Origin: Prevotella sp. UBA4330 | GTDB taxonomy: Bacteria > Bacteroidota > Bacteroidia > Bacteroidales > Bacteroidaceae | Length of the DNA: 37,638 nucleotides | Assembly: GCA_002394385.1 (NCBI GenBank) | Contig: DGTS01000032.1 | Coordinates: 1 to 37,638 of the forward strand | Direction: 5' to 3' | In this document: piece by piece, positions 19,126 to 25,962 of the stretch | Numbering within the stretch: the stretch's first letter is position 1 | Layout: every line of letters starts with the position of its first letter | Position numbers and translations under genes: made by a program | Notes under the pieces: model-generated | The model's input: only the letters and a program-made list of their open reading frames with translations | The model's database searches: none | Told to the model about the DNA's origin: nothing

Positions 19126-19623
19126 ATGAAGAAAGTATTATTAAGCATGTCCCTCATGGCTATGGGATTGTTCTTTGCAGCATGCACAAACTCAGCACCT
19201 AAGGCTGCCGACGCTGCCGCTGAAGCCGCTACAGAAGTTAAGGAAGCAGCAGAAGAGGCTACCGTAAGCATTGGTGACCTCAAGGCACTTGTTGAAAGCG
19301 CTACTAAAGACGGTGCCAACTGGACAGAGGCACAGTGGAAAGACGCTTTCAAGACCGTTATGAAGGCCGCTAAGCCTTTACTTGTAACAATGAAAGACAT
19401 GCAGGAAAAGGAAAAGAACGCTAGCGAAGAAGAAAAACTTAAGATGGCCACTGAGATGATGGACAAACTTAAGGAATATAAAGATGTCGGTGAACAGTTC
19501 GAGGCTTTCTCAAAGGCAGCAGAGAAATCTGAGATTGGCAAGAAACTCGGCGACGACAAGGCATTCCAGAAAGAACTGGAGAAGGATTTAGGCTTCGAGG
19601 AAGGTTTCTTCGACGAGATTTAA
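19126..19623 (+). CDS. Small Ala/Lys/Glu-rich lipoprotein, function unknown
   Basis: The protein has 165 residues with a lipoprotein signal ending LFFAAC (Cys20). The mature part starts with an Ala-rich linker (AADAAAEAATEV) and continues as a charged, probably fully helical domain with repeated EKE/KEE stretches, ending EEGFFDEI. GCT/AAG/AAC-rich codon use, a consensus promoter, an A-rich leader before the ATG and a strong terminator suggest high expression. I do not recognise a named family. It could be an abundant cell-envelope spacer or chaperone-like lipoprotein, but nothing in the neighbourhood specifies a role. Confidence 0.82.
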   Translation: MKKVLLSMSLMAMGLFFAACTNSAPKAADAAAEAATEVKEAAEEATVSIGDLKALVESATKDGANWTEAQWKDAFKTVMKAAKPLLVTMKDMQEKEKNASEEEKLKMATEMMDKLKEYKDVGEQFEAFSKAAEKSEIGKKLGDDKAFQKELEKDLGFEEGFFDEI

Positions 19624-19645
19624 TCCACGCACATAACAACAGCAT

Positions 19646-19683
19646 ACTTCGGGAAGGGCAGCAAGTCCTTTCCGAAGTTTTTT
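19646..19683 (+). terminator. Strong rho-independent terminator
   Basis: ACTTCGGGAAGG (19646-19657) pairs with CCTTTCCGAAGT (19667-19678), 12 pairs with one G-T, nine-base loop, followed by six T. Its T-run overlaps the -33 box of argS. Confidence 0.92.
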
Positions 19684-19711
19684 GTTATATTTCTTTTTTT
19701 TATTACCTTTG
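19681..19711 (+). promoter_or_regulatory. Promoter of argS
   Basis: TTTG (19681-19684), 19 bp, TACCTTTG (19704-19711): full consensus. The start codon at 19741 is about 29 bp downstream of the -7 box. Confidence 0.82.
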
Positions 19712-19740
19712 CACCCACATTATAAAATAAAAGGTAGAAG

Positions 19741-21561
19741 ATGAATATTCACAAGGAGATAACCGCTGCCGTACTGAAGGCAGTGAAGGAACTCTACGGC
19801 GCAGAACTGCCCGAGAAGATGGTTCAGTTGCAAAACACTAAGGAAGGATTCGAGGGTAATCTTACTCTCGTAGTGTTCCCGTTCCTCAAAACATCAAAGA
19901 AAAAACCAGAAGACACAGCGCAGGAAATAGGCGAAAGGCTGCTGAAGGAGACTTCGGTGGTGGCCAGTTTCAATGTGGTTAAGGGATTCCTCAACCTCGT
20001 GGTGTCGCAGGAGGCATGGATAGGCCTGCTCAACGACATCAATGCCGATGCCGACTTCGGATATAAGAAGGCAACGCAGGACAGTCCGCTGGTAATGGTA
20101 GAGTATTCATCGCCAAACACCAACAAACCGCTCCACCTGGGACATGTGCGCAACAACCTCCTCGGATGGTCGCTCGCACAGATAATGCAGGCCAACGGCA
20201 ACCGCGTGGTGAAGACAAACATCGTCAACGACCGAGGCATTCACATCTGCAAGTCGATGCTCGCATGGCTGAAATGGGGCAACGGCGAGACTCCAGAGAG
20301 CAGCGGAAAGAAGGGCGACCACCTCATCGGCGACTATTATGTGCTCTTCGACAAGCACTACCGCGAGGAGATTAAGGAACTGCAGCAGCAGTACATCGCC
20401 GAGGGCATGGATGCCGAGAAGGCCGAGGAGAAAGCCAAGCAGGAGGCTCCGCTCATCAAGGAGGCTCACGAGATGCTGGTGAAATGGGAGCAGAACGATG
20501 CCGAGGTGCGCGCCTTGTGGGAAAAGATGAACTCATGGGTGTATGCCGGTTTCGACGAGACATACAAGGCACTGGGCGTTGGCTTCGACAAGATTTACTA
20601 TGAGAGCCAGACCTACCTGCGCGGAAAGGCAAAGGTGGAGGAAGGACTTGAGAAGGGACTCTTCGAGCGTCACGACGACAACAGCGTGTGGGCCGACCTC
20701 ACCAATGAGGGACTCGACCAGAAACTGCTGCTGCGTTCCGACGGCACCAGCGTTTATATGACACAGGACATCGGCACCGCCGAGATGCGATTCCAGGACT
20801 ACCCCATCGACAAGATGATTTATGTGGTGGGCAACGAGCAGAACTATCACTTCCAGGTGCTCAGCATCCTTCTCGACCGACTGGGCTTCAAGTGGGGCAA
20901 GGAACTGGTACACTTCTCCTACGGCATGGTGGAACTGCCCAACGGAAAGATGAAGAGCCGCGAGGGAACAGTGGTCGATGCCGACGACCTCATCGCCGTG
21001 ATGATTGAGGACGCGCGTCGCACCGCCGACGAGGCAGGCAAGAACGCCGACCTCACCGAGGAAGAGAAGCAGGAGATAGCACGCATCGTGGGAATGGGAG
21101 CGCTGAAATACTTCATCCTGAAAGTGGATGCACGCAAGAACATGCTCTTCAACCCCGAGGAGTCAATAGACTTCAACGGCAACACCGGACCGTTCATACA
21201 ATATACCCACGCACGCATCAAGAGCATCATGCGCAAGGCGGAGGCACAGGGCATCAATGTCAGCGACAGCACACTGGGCGAAAACGCCGTGCTGAACGAG
21301 AAAGAGATAGAACTGGTGCAGAAGATGAACAGTTTCGCTGCCACCGTAGAGCAGGCAGGCAAGGACTACAGTCCGAGCGGCATTGCAAACTACTGCTACG
21401 AACTTACCAAGGAGTTCAACCAGTGGTATCACGACTACAGCGTGCTGAACGCCGAGGACGAGCAGACAAAACTCACACGCCTCATCCTCGCAAAGAACGT
21501 GGCAAAGATAATAAAGAACGGCATGGCTCTGCTCGGTATAGAGGTTCCAGAGCGCATGTAA
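19741..21561 (+). CDS. argS: Arginyl-tRNA synthetase
   Basis: Class Ia aminoacyl-tRNA synthetase charging tRNA-Arg in the cytoplasm, 606 residues. An N-terminal Arg-S additional domain (1-110) precedes the ATP-binding HIGH motif, seen as HLGH (132-135) in SSPNTNKPLHLGHVRNN. The second signature is NGKMKSREG (401-409), the degenerate KMSKS form typical of this enzyme. The C-terminal anticodon-binding DALR domain ends the protein (LILAKNVAKIIKNGMALLGIEVPERM region). The start is supported by promoter spacing. It is convergent with the toxin-tail array, separated by a large nested inverted repeat. Confidence 0.98.
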   Translation: MNIHKEITAAVLKAVKELYGAELPEKMVQLQNTKEGFEGNLTLVVFPFLKTSKKKPEDTAQEIGERLLKETSVVASFNVVKGFLNLVVSQEAWIGLLNDINADADFGYKKATQDSPLVMVEYSSPNTNKPLHLGHVRNNLLGWSLAQIMQANGNRVVKTNIVNDRGIHICKSMLAWLKWGNGETPESSGKKGDHLIGDYYVLFDKHYREEIKELQQQYIAEGMDAEKAEEKAKQEAPLIKEAHEMLVKWEQNDAEVRALWEKMNSWVYAGFDETYKALGVGFDKIYYESQTYLRGKAKVEEGLEKGLFERHDDNSVWADLTNEGLDQKLLLRSDGTSVYMTQDIGTAEMRFQDYPIDKMIYVVGNEQNYHFQVLSILLDRLGFKWGKELVHFSYGMVELPNGKMKSREGTVVDADDLIAVMIEDARRTADEAGKNADLTEEEKQEIARIVGMGALKYFILKVDARKNMLFNPEESIDFNGNTGPFIQYTHARIKSIMRKAEAQGINVSDSTLGENAVLNEKEIELVQKMNSFAATVEQAGKDYSPSGIANYCYELTKEFNQWYHDYSVLNAEDEQTKLTRLILAKNVAKIIKNGMALLGIEVPERM

Positions 21562-21653
21562 CTCTATTCCCACAGCACAAGAAGACAAAGGGGAAAGTTA
21601 TATTATGCAGCATTGTTGCTTCTATATAACTAAAAGTTGTTTGTCTCCACTCG

Positions 21654-21716
21654 TAGGAGGTGACGTGTCCCACGTCACAATCCCTCATTTCGTGACGTGA
21701 GACACGTCACCTCCTA
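21654..21716. repeat. Nested inverted repeat between argS and the toxin-tail array
   Basis: Arms 21654-21678 and 21692-21716 are reverse complements over 25 bp with one mismatch, 13-bp spacer. Each arm is itself a palindrome, GTGACGTG-tcc-CACGTCAC and GTGACGTG-aga-CACGTCAC. It can therefore fold as one long hairpin or two short ones. It may act as a bidirectional terminator for the convergent genes, though no T-tract is adjacent. Confidence 0.85.
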
Positions 21717-21759
21717 TTTGAACGCTGAAAATACAGTACACTGCATTCTTTAATGCATT

Positions 21760-21812
21760 TTTACATGGCTATACTTTTTATCCGCAAATTGCCGTAAATG
21801 GGACGTAAATGT
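21760..21812 (+). repeat. Dispersed element, copy A
   Basis: The core ATCCGCAAATTGCCG-tAAATGGGACGTAAATGT (21780-21812) is identical to copy B at 24831-24863 and nearly identical to copy C at 37553-37582. A related upstream portion (TTTACAtGGCtAT, about 21770) extends the element to about 50 bp. All three copies have the same orientation. Confidence 0.8.
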
Positions 21813-21876
21813 TTGGGAATTAACATGTCATGCCTTTCCCATGACCATTTGTCCGATAATGGAGATTGTGCCATGC

Positions 21877-22350
21877 TTATTCTTCGTAATGGAATTTCTC
21901 GTATCTCTTATCCATCTTGAGTTTGATATTCCTCTTCTTGCATTCCTGATTAAAGTCAGATTCTGTCATCGGACCAAACACTTTACAGTCCTTCTTGCGG
22001 ATAATCCAATAGCAGTCTTTTATTTTAAGCATACTATCCAATAGAACTTCAAGACTATCTACCTCATGCTGATATTGCATCGTGGAATCAGAAAAATATT
22101 TATAAATATCAATACGGCACCTCCTAAAACTTTCACTATCTGGCTTTTGATATGCTATGATATGGCTCTTGTCATAATCATAATTTAGCACACTAATTGG
22201 AACTAAATATTTTAGGGAATGCCTTTTCTCATCTATTTCTTTATCAATGCGTCCATCCATATAAATCTAGGAATCACCTAAATCTTCAAAAGAGCCATAG
22301 TAGCATCCGCTTATAAGTAATGCGGTAATTAAGTAAAATAATTTTTTCAT
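21877..22350 (-). pseudogene. Lipoprotein gene with in-frame TAG (putative immunity protein)
   Basis: Reading from the ATG at 22350, the frame opens with a lipoprotein signal (MKKLFYLITALLISGC, Cys16) and continues as YYGSFEDLGDS to a TAG at 22269-22267 (codon 28). The same frame then continues without a break for another 130 codons to a stop at 21877, including an internal ATG at 22260. The downstream part has the layout DCYWIIRKKDCKVFGPMTE...IKLKMDKRYEKF, reminiscent of DUF3997-type small lipoproteins (recalled, weak). Either a recent nonsense mutation, TAG readthrough, or restart at 22260 giving a signal-less 127-residue protein. It follows a toxin-tail remnant by 20 bp, supporting an immunity role. 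A fragment of a second copy lies at 24885-24955. Confidence 0.75.
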
Positions 22351-22370
22351 ATCTTAGCATAATATGTATA

Positions 22371-22771
22371 TTAACGTAATGGGCAAAAATATGGTGAGGG
22401 ATAATACTGATATGGGTTCATGTAACGATAAGGGTTGTAATGAATGGTGTTAACCCCTCTGAAAATAATATCAAAAGATGTCCCTCTGCCATTATATGCC
22501 CTTCCAATAAGTGTCTCTACATTTCGCACAGGCTTTTCGAGCCATAAATGCATTTCGAAATTACACTCATCGTTGGCTATCTCCTGTCGATAGAGCACCC
22601 ATGATTGCCCCATGGAACATGTTGCCGCCCTGTGCTCCCTCGAATAACGCTTCCGTGAAAGCATGTTTGAAGATGGTTGCGATGAGGTCCTTGTCATAGG
22701 GATTCCCTGTCTGGCGGGCGGACACGGAGGTCTGCCCCTACAACAGTCTGTGTGAAATGTTTCGTTTCCAT
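22371..22771 (-). pseudogene. Rhs-like toxin remnant, copy 1
   Basis: The minus strand starts with METKHFTQTVVGAD (ATG at 22771), which meets a stop after 25 codons. A second frame (from GTG 22725 to a stop at 22567) reads GNPYDKDLIATIFKHAF followed by EALFEGAQGGNMFHGA, the type of segment found just before the variable toxin domain in Rhs-like proteins. A third frame then continues as NFEMHLWLEKPVRNVETLIG to the stop at 22371. The product is thus broken in at least two places. The first 114 bp of the remnant, plus 7 bp upstream, are 96 percent identical to the start of copy 2. It ends 20 bp before the broken lipoprotein gene. Confidence 0.6.
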
Positions 22772-22778
22772 AGATTCT
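22658..22778 (-). repeat. 121-bp direct repeat, copy 1
   Basis: It is identical to 24586-24706 except for five substitutions, same orientation. It spans the sequence before and after the METKHFTQ start and a GC-rich segment (TAGGGGCAGACCTCCGTG) that itself looks like a REP-type insertion disrupting the frame. Confidence 0.9.
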
Positions 22779-22813
22779 ATCTTAACATCTTAACACGAAT
22801 AAAGAAATGATAG

Positions 22814-23197
22814 TTATGGATAATCCTTTCTGCTTACTTTTACAAGTTCCTCGTTCCAAACGGACTCAAACTCTTCTTGAGTGATATATTTGGCATTCAT
22901 TTTATCAATGTAATCATTAATTCCTCCGTTAACATCTGTCCAATATCCATAATTCCTATCATCTGGATCTTTCACAATAATTCTACCATTAATATCCGTT
23001 CCTATTTCACGACAAACTCCATCGTATTTACATTCTTCATCAATTTCTATATACCATGTCTCAACAAGACAATACAAATGACTAAAGTCAGGATTGGGGT
23101 CAGGAAACACAAATCTTAAAAGACTCCACAGAATCTTTGAAATGAATGAATCATGAGAAATGGTACCAATGTTGTAATTGAATTTTAAATACTTCAT
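22814..23197 (-). CDS. Putative immunity protein, unknown family
   Basis: The ATG at 23197 gives 127 residues (KYLKFNYNIGTISHDSFIS at the start); the upstream ATG at 23239 lies inside the preceding toxin tail. The protein is acidic and aromatic-rich, without a signal peptide, with YCLVETWYIEIDEECKYDG and DGRNYGYWTDVNGG-like stretches (DDRNYGYWTDVNGGINDYID) suggesting a small alpha/beta cytoplasmic protein. It begins one base after the stop of a 38-codon toxin tail (23199-23315), the classical toxin-immunity layout. No named immunity family is recognised. AT-rich codon use contrasts with the core genes on either side. Confidence 0.7.
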   Translation of the reverse strand: MKYLKFNYNIGTISHDSFISKILWSLLRFVFPDPNPDFSHLYCLVETWYIEIDEECKYDGVCREIGTDINGRIIVKDPDDRNYGYWTDVNGGINDYIDKMNAKYITQEEFESVWNEELVKVSRKDYP

Positions 23198-23198
23198 G

Positions 23199-23315
23199 TT
23201 ATTTCTTCTTTTTAATTGTATGATAATGCCCGGGGGCATTTACACGCCAACTGTTACCTGGCAATTTTGTGTTATGGAGTATTTCGTTCCATCTTCTTAA
23301 GGTTGGGTTTCCTTT
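23199..23315 (-). pseudogene. Orphan toxin C-terminal tail (38 codons, no start)
   Basis: A frame with no start codon reads GNPTLRRWNEILHNTKLPG then NSWRVNAPGHYHTIKKKK and stops one base before the next gene. The W-N-E-(I/L)-L-H-x-T-K-L-P-G-N-S-W-R wording is that of C-terminal ends of polymorphic toxins (from family knowledge). The beginning of the frame overlaps the end of the upstream immunity paralogue, so the rest of the toxin has been deleted and replaced. Confidence 0.6.
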
Positions 23316-23815
23316 TTAATCTCCATATACAAGTTTAACGAATTAAGGTAGTCTGTATCAATATTAATAAATCTTATTCTGTCGAAAGGGATATTCATCA
23401 TGCCAGTATCTTCCGTATGCGTACCAATGGTATTAAGGGATATGGATTTTTCATATATCTTCTTTATCCATCCTACATAAATTTCATCACTTCTGTCTAA
23501 TCCTACAGATAACAGATAATTCTTTTTCTTCAAACTTTGAAAGAATTCAGAGGACACATTAAGATTGAAATTTCCAATGAAACATTTATCCTTCTCATAG
23601 TCCATATATTTCAATGACAGTATTTCATGTTTCATCGTATCTTTATCAACTATAGTCCTATGACGAATGTATTTCTTGTTGATAAATTTGATTCCATCAA
23701 GAGAATAATCCACTTCATTCTCTCTAATGACCAGCCAGTTCTGCCCCTCAGAAAGGCATACACCAAATATAGGAGTATTGCCATAACGGCTAATTCTAAA
23801 TTCTATAATTTCCAT
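23297..23815 (-). CDS. Putative immunity protein, paralogue 2 of a tandem pair
   Basis: The protein has 172 residues, starting MEIIEFRISRYGNTPIFGV. It is collinear throughout with the neighbouring gene (23831-24355): shared segments include RYGNTPIFGVCLSEGQNWL, KFINKKYIRHR and DTDYLNSLNLYME. No signal peptide; acidic and lysine-rich; predicted cytoplasmic mixed alpha/beta. It lies 15 bp downstream of its paralogue. The family is not recognised. Tandem duplication with divergence is typical of immunity genes that protect against variant toxins; the immunity role is inferred from the toxin tails in front of the pair and behind it. Confidence 0.75.
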   Translation of the reverse strand: MEIIEFRISRYGNTPIFGVCLSEGQNWLVIRENEVDYSLDGIKFINKKYIRHRTIVDKDTMKHEILSLKYMDYEKDKCFIGNFNLNVSSEFFQSLKKKNYLLSVGLDRSDEIYVGWIKKIYEKSISLNTIGTHTEDTGMMNIPFDRIRFINIDTDYLNSLNLYMEIKKETQP

Positions 23816-23830
23816 AATTTTTTCCCTTAC

Positions 23831-24364
23831 CTATTTATTTTTATCCATGCCCTTTTTATTCTCCATATACAAGTTTAATGAATTAAGATAGTCCGTATCA
23901 ATATCAACAAATCTTATTTTATCGAAGGGGATATTCATCATGCCACAATCTTCTGTAAACGTACCTATAGTTCTAAGAGAGATGGATTTTTCATATATAT
24001 TCTCTATACGTCCAACAAAGAATTTGTCTTTTTTGTTCAGCCCAACTCCCAACAGGCAATTCTTATTTTTCAAACTTTGAAAAAAATCAGTATTATTATC
24101 AAGATTCAGACTTTCTATAACACTTTTATCCTTCTCATAATTACTATATTTCGATGATAGTATTGTGCGCTTCATCGCATCATTATCAACTATAATTCTA
24201 TGACGAATGTATTTCTTGTTGATAAACTTGATTCCACCAAGATAATAATCCACTTCATTCTCTCTAATGACCAGCCAATTCTGCCCCTCAGAAAGACATA
24301 CACCAAATATAGGAGTATTGCCATAACGGTTTATTCTGAATTGAATAATTTCCATAATATTCAT
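23831..24364 (-). CDS. Putative immunity protein, paralogue 1 of a tandem pair
   Basis: This is the first of two tandem paralogues. The start is either the ATG at 24364 (MNIMEIIQFRIN) or, by comparison with the paralogue, the ATG at 24355 (MEIIQFRINRYGNTPIF). The longer reading from 24409 overlaps the preceding toxin-tail frame and is not favoured. The 24364 start begins one base after the stop of the upstream toxin remnant. It is about 75 percent similar by eye to the paralogue, most diverged in the middle (KYSNYEKDKSVIESLNLDN versus KYMDYEKDKCFIGNFNLN) and ending with KKGMDKNK. No known domain recognised. Confidence 0.75.
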   Translation of the reverse strand: MNIMEIIQFRINRYGNTPIFGVCLSEGQNWLVIRENEVDYYLGGIKFINKKYIRHRIIVDNDAMKRTILSSKYSNYEKDKSVIESLNLDNNTDFFQSLKNKNCLLGVGLNKKDKFFVGRIENIYEKSISLRTIGTFTEDCGMMNIPFDKIRFVDIDTDYLNSLNLYMENKKGMDKNK

Positions 24365-24365
24365 T

Positions 24366-24699
24366 TTATTTGTATCTTTTCCTTCTCTTGTCACCTTTCT
24401 CTCCTCCATGATTATCTCTCATTTTTCTGCTTTGTCCTTCTTGATGCTTCGGCTTATTAGATTTATGTACATTAGACCTATGCTCACTATATAACATTCT
24501 CGTTTTGTTGCCAAACAAGTTCTCCCAGGCGTTAGACACGTTCTCAACTGTTAGATAGACACCGACAGCGAAGAATGCTGCCGCCAAAGCATGTTTGAAG
24601 ATGGTTGCGATGATGTCCTTGTCATAGGGATTCCCTATCTGGCGGGCGGACACGGAGGTCTACCCCTACAACAGCCTGTGTGAAATGTTTCGTTTCCAT
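24366..24699 (-). pseudogene. Rhs-like toxin remnant, copy 2
   Basis: It begins METKHFTQAVVGVDL (ATG at 24699) and hits a stop after 25 codons. A second frame, open from 24653, reads GNPYDKDIIATIFKHALAAA, a hydrophobic segment (FFAVGVYLTV) and a basic tail ending QEGQSRKMRDNHGGEKGDKR, stopping one base before the immunity paralogue. The KxxHQEGQ...GGEKGDKRR wording resembles C-terminal ends of polymorphic toxins. Either a frameshifted gene or a 95-residue product from a GTG start; I favour a decayed fragment. A -7 box lies at 24753-24760. Confidence 0.55.
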
Positions 24700-24706
24700 A
24701 GGTTCT
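24586..24706 (-). repeat. 121-bp direct repeat, copy 2
   Basis: Partner of 22658-22778, 116 of 121 positions identical. The two copies bracket the three putative immunity genes. Confidence 0.9.
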
Positions 24707-24752
24707 GGTTATTTGAATAGTTGTCAGTTCAGTGACGTTAAATTACTGTGCA

Positions 24753-24760
24753 AAGATAGT
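24753..24760 (-). promoter_or_regulatory. -7 box (TATCTTTG) of the toxin-tail array
   Basis: TATCTTTG on the minus strand, about 55 bp upstream of METKHFTQ. Its flank (GGATGCAACGTATCGGAATA) closely matches the flank of the box at 668-675 in front of the left-end locus, indicating a shared promoter cassette. Confidence 0.55.
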
Positions 24761-24813
24761 AAATATTCCGATACGTTGCATCCTTTAATCCATTTATTAT
24801 TTTACATCTTTTT

Positions 24814-24863
24814 TACAAGGCGATTCTTTTATCCGCAAATTGCCGTAAATGGGACGTAAATGT
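24814..24863 (+). repeat. Dispersed element, copy B
   Basis: TTTACAAGGCGAT-TCTTTT followed by the same ATCCGCAAATTGCCG / AAATGGGACGTAAATGT core as copy A. The TTTACAAGGCGAT portion is shared exactly with copy C at the right end of the window. Confidence 0.85.
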
Positions 24864-24884
24864 ATGGGCGGGTCTTGGGGACAA

Positions 24885-24955
24885 TTAATACGAGCGAATG
24901 AATCGTCGTTCATATTTTTTATCAATCTTGAGTTTGACCTCCCTCTTCTTGAGAC
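24885..24955 (-). pseudogene. C-terminal fragment of a second lipoprotein copy
   Basis: The minus strand reads CLKKREVKLKIDKKYERRF and stops at 24885. This matches the last part of the broken lipoprotein gene (CKKRNIKLKMDKRYEKF). As with that gene, the dispersed element lies just downstream of the stop, so gene end plus element were duplicated together. Confidence 0.65.
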
Positions 24956-24969
24956 ACTTCGGGAACAAG

Positions 24970-25003
24970 CACCCCTAAAGGGCTGAGCGACTAAGGGGAG
25001 GAA
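24970..25003. repeat. REP-like sequence (CACCCCTaaAGGG ... AAGGGGAGG)
   Basis: A C-rich/G-rich imperfect palindrome containing GCTGAGCGACTAAGG separates the lipoprotein remnant from the VanZ-like gene. It belongs to the same style of elements as 25661-25733. Confidence 0.5.
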
Positions 25004-25020
25004 TTATAAACCGCCTATAG

Positions 25021-25521
25021 TCAATAGGTATAGGCCACGGGGAACCTATTGCTCTTGCCTGAGAGGTAATGATCGGCAATCTGCTTGAAGGTAAGGGTGC
25101 ACAACAGTATTAGCATATAATACATCTTATATACCTTTATACGCAAAGCACTCATAAGCATAGCAGCGAGATTGGCCAGCGTGGCACCTGCGGTGTTGGA
25201 GGCGAAGTCGAGCCATTCGCCATTGCGACGGCCTTCGGTAAACAGTGGCTGCAACAATTCTATGACACCACTGAAGAGTATGGGAGTCAGCCATATCAAG
25301 AATAGTATGTGACGAGGCGGCTCCTGCTTATAGTGCTTCATGCACTCAATGCGCATACATCCGCCTGCCACCAGATACATTCCAGCATGCACAAACTTGT
25401 CTAACGATTCTATATGATTCAATGATGTATGTGGTACTTTGCAAAAACATGCCACACAGATTCCTATCAGCAAAACACAAAATACGGGATAATTCCGTAT
25501 AAAAATTAATAATTGTTTCAT
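25021..25521 (-). CDS. VanZ-like membrane protein
   Basis: The ATG at 25521 gives 166 residues (an ATG at 25542 adds seven). Four membrane segments are predicted. The VanZ-family signatures are seen: LDKFVHAGMYLVAGG after the first helix, and IELLQPLFTEGRRNGEWLDFASNTAGA, with the conserved E-Q...R...D-x-x-x-N pattern. VanZ confers low-level teicoplanin resistance in Enterococcus, but most family members are of unknown function in envelope physiology. The gene stands alone, flanked by repeats on both sides. The upstream -7 match is poor (CTGTTTTG). Confidence 0.85.
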   Translation of the reverse strand: MKQLLIFIRNYPVFCVLLIGICVACFCKVPHTSLNHIESLDKFVHAGMYLVAGGCMRIECMKHYKQEPPRHILFLIWLTPILFSGVIELLQPLFTEGRRNGEWLDFASNTAGATLANLAAMLMSALRIKVYKMYYMLILLCTLTFKQIADHYLSGKSNRFPVAYTY

Positions 25522-25660
25522 TACTCGTTGTTTTTGTATCAATTCGACTGCAAAACAGCGAATAAATAATCAATCCGTTATTCTTTTGTGTGTTTATAAA
25601 TGTAAAATTACACGTTTACTTGTTTTATATCAATAAAAATGAGGAAAAAGGAATCACTGA

Positions 25661-25733
25661 CCCCACCCCTAACCCCAAAGCCTCACCCCTATCCCCTCTC
25701 CAAGGGGCGAGGGGAACTTCAGGGGCGGGGAGA
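25661..25733. repeat. C/G-rich REP-like cluster
   Basis: ACCCCACCCCTAACCCC is followed by CCCCT (25694-25698) pairing with AGGGG (25711-25715) and further GGGGCGGGGAG. It lies in the 420-bp non-coding stretch between the GH97 and VanZ-like genes. Confidence 0.6.
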
Positions 25734-25814
25734 CATCGCGTACGGCTTCGTTAGGAACACGGTATTATTTTTGCGATGTGACTGTATATAGTTACTTTAC
25801 TCAACTTTCTCAAG

Positions 25815-25960
25815 TTGAAGGAGTTCAGGGGGTGCAGGAGTTCAGGGGGTGCAGACAATACTCCAAAGCCCTGATCTTACTCAGAAAGAAGAACTAATGT
25901 CTGAACTCCTGAAACTTCTGAACTCCTGAACTACAAGAAGTTGAGCAAATGTGAAACTTG
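25815..25960. repeat. 8-bp repeats with inverted copies and a shared 20-mer downstream of GH97
   Basis: AGGAGTTC/AGGGGGTGC units at 25820-25857 are answered by inverted CTGAACTCCTGAA units at 25903-25934, and CTCAAGTTG (25809-25817) by inverted CAACTTC and CTTGAG sequences at the right. The whole can fold as a long imperfect hairpin behind the GH97 stop. The 20-mer at 25940-25959 recurs at 30901-30920 with one mismatch. Confidence 0.6.
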
Positions 25961-25962
25961 AG

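Noticed and set aside
22371..22697. A 108-codon gene as an intact CDS
   Set aside because: Its first half is an out-of-frame reading of the toxin remnant (the 22725-22567 frame carries the family wording); only the last part may be genuine, so it is listed as a pseudogene.
21877..24706. Insertion sequence or transposon carrying the small genes
   Set aside because: No transposase, integrase or terminal inverted repeats with target duplications were found; the repeats are direct.
25021..25521. Teicoplanin-resistance gene vanZ
   Set aside because: It belongs to the VanZ-like family, but no vancomycin-resistance genes are nearby and most family members have no resistance role.
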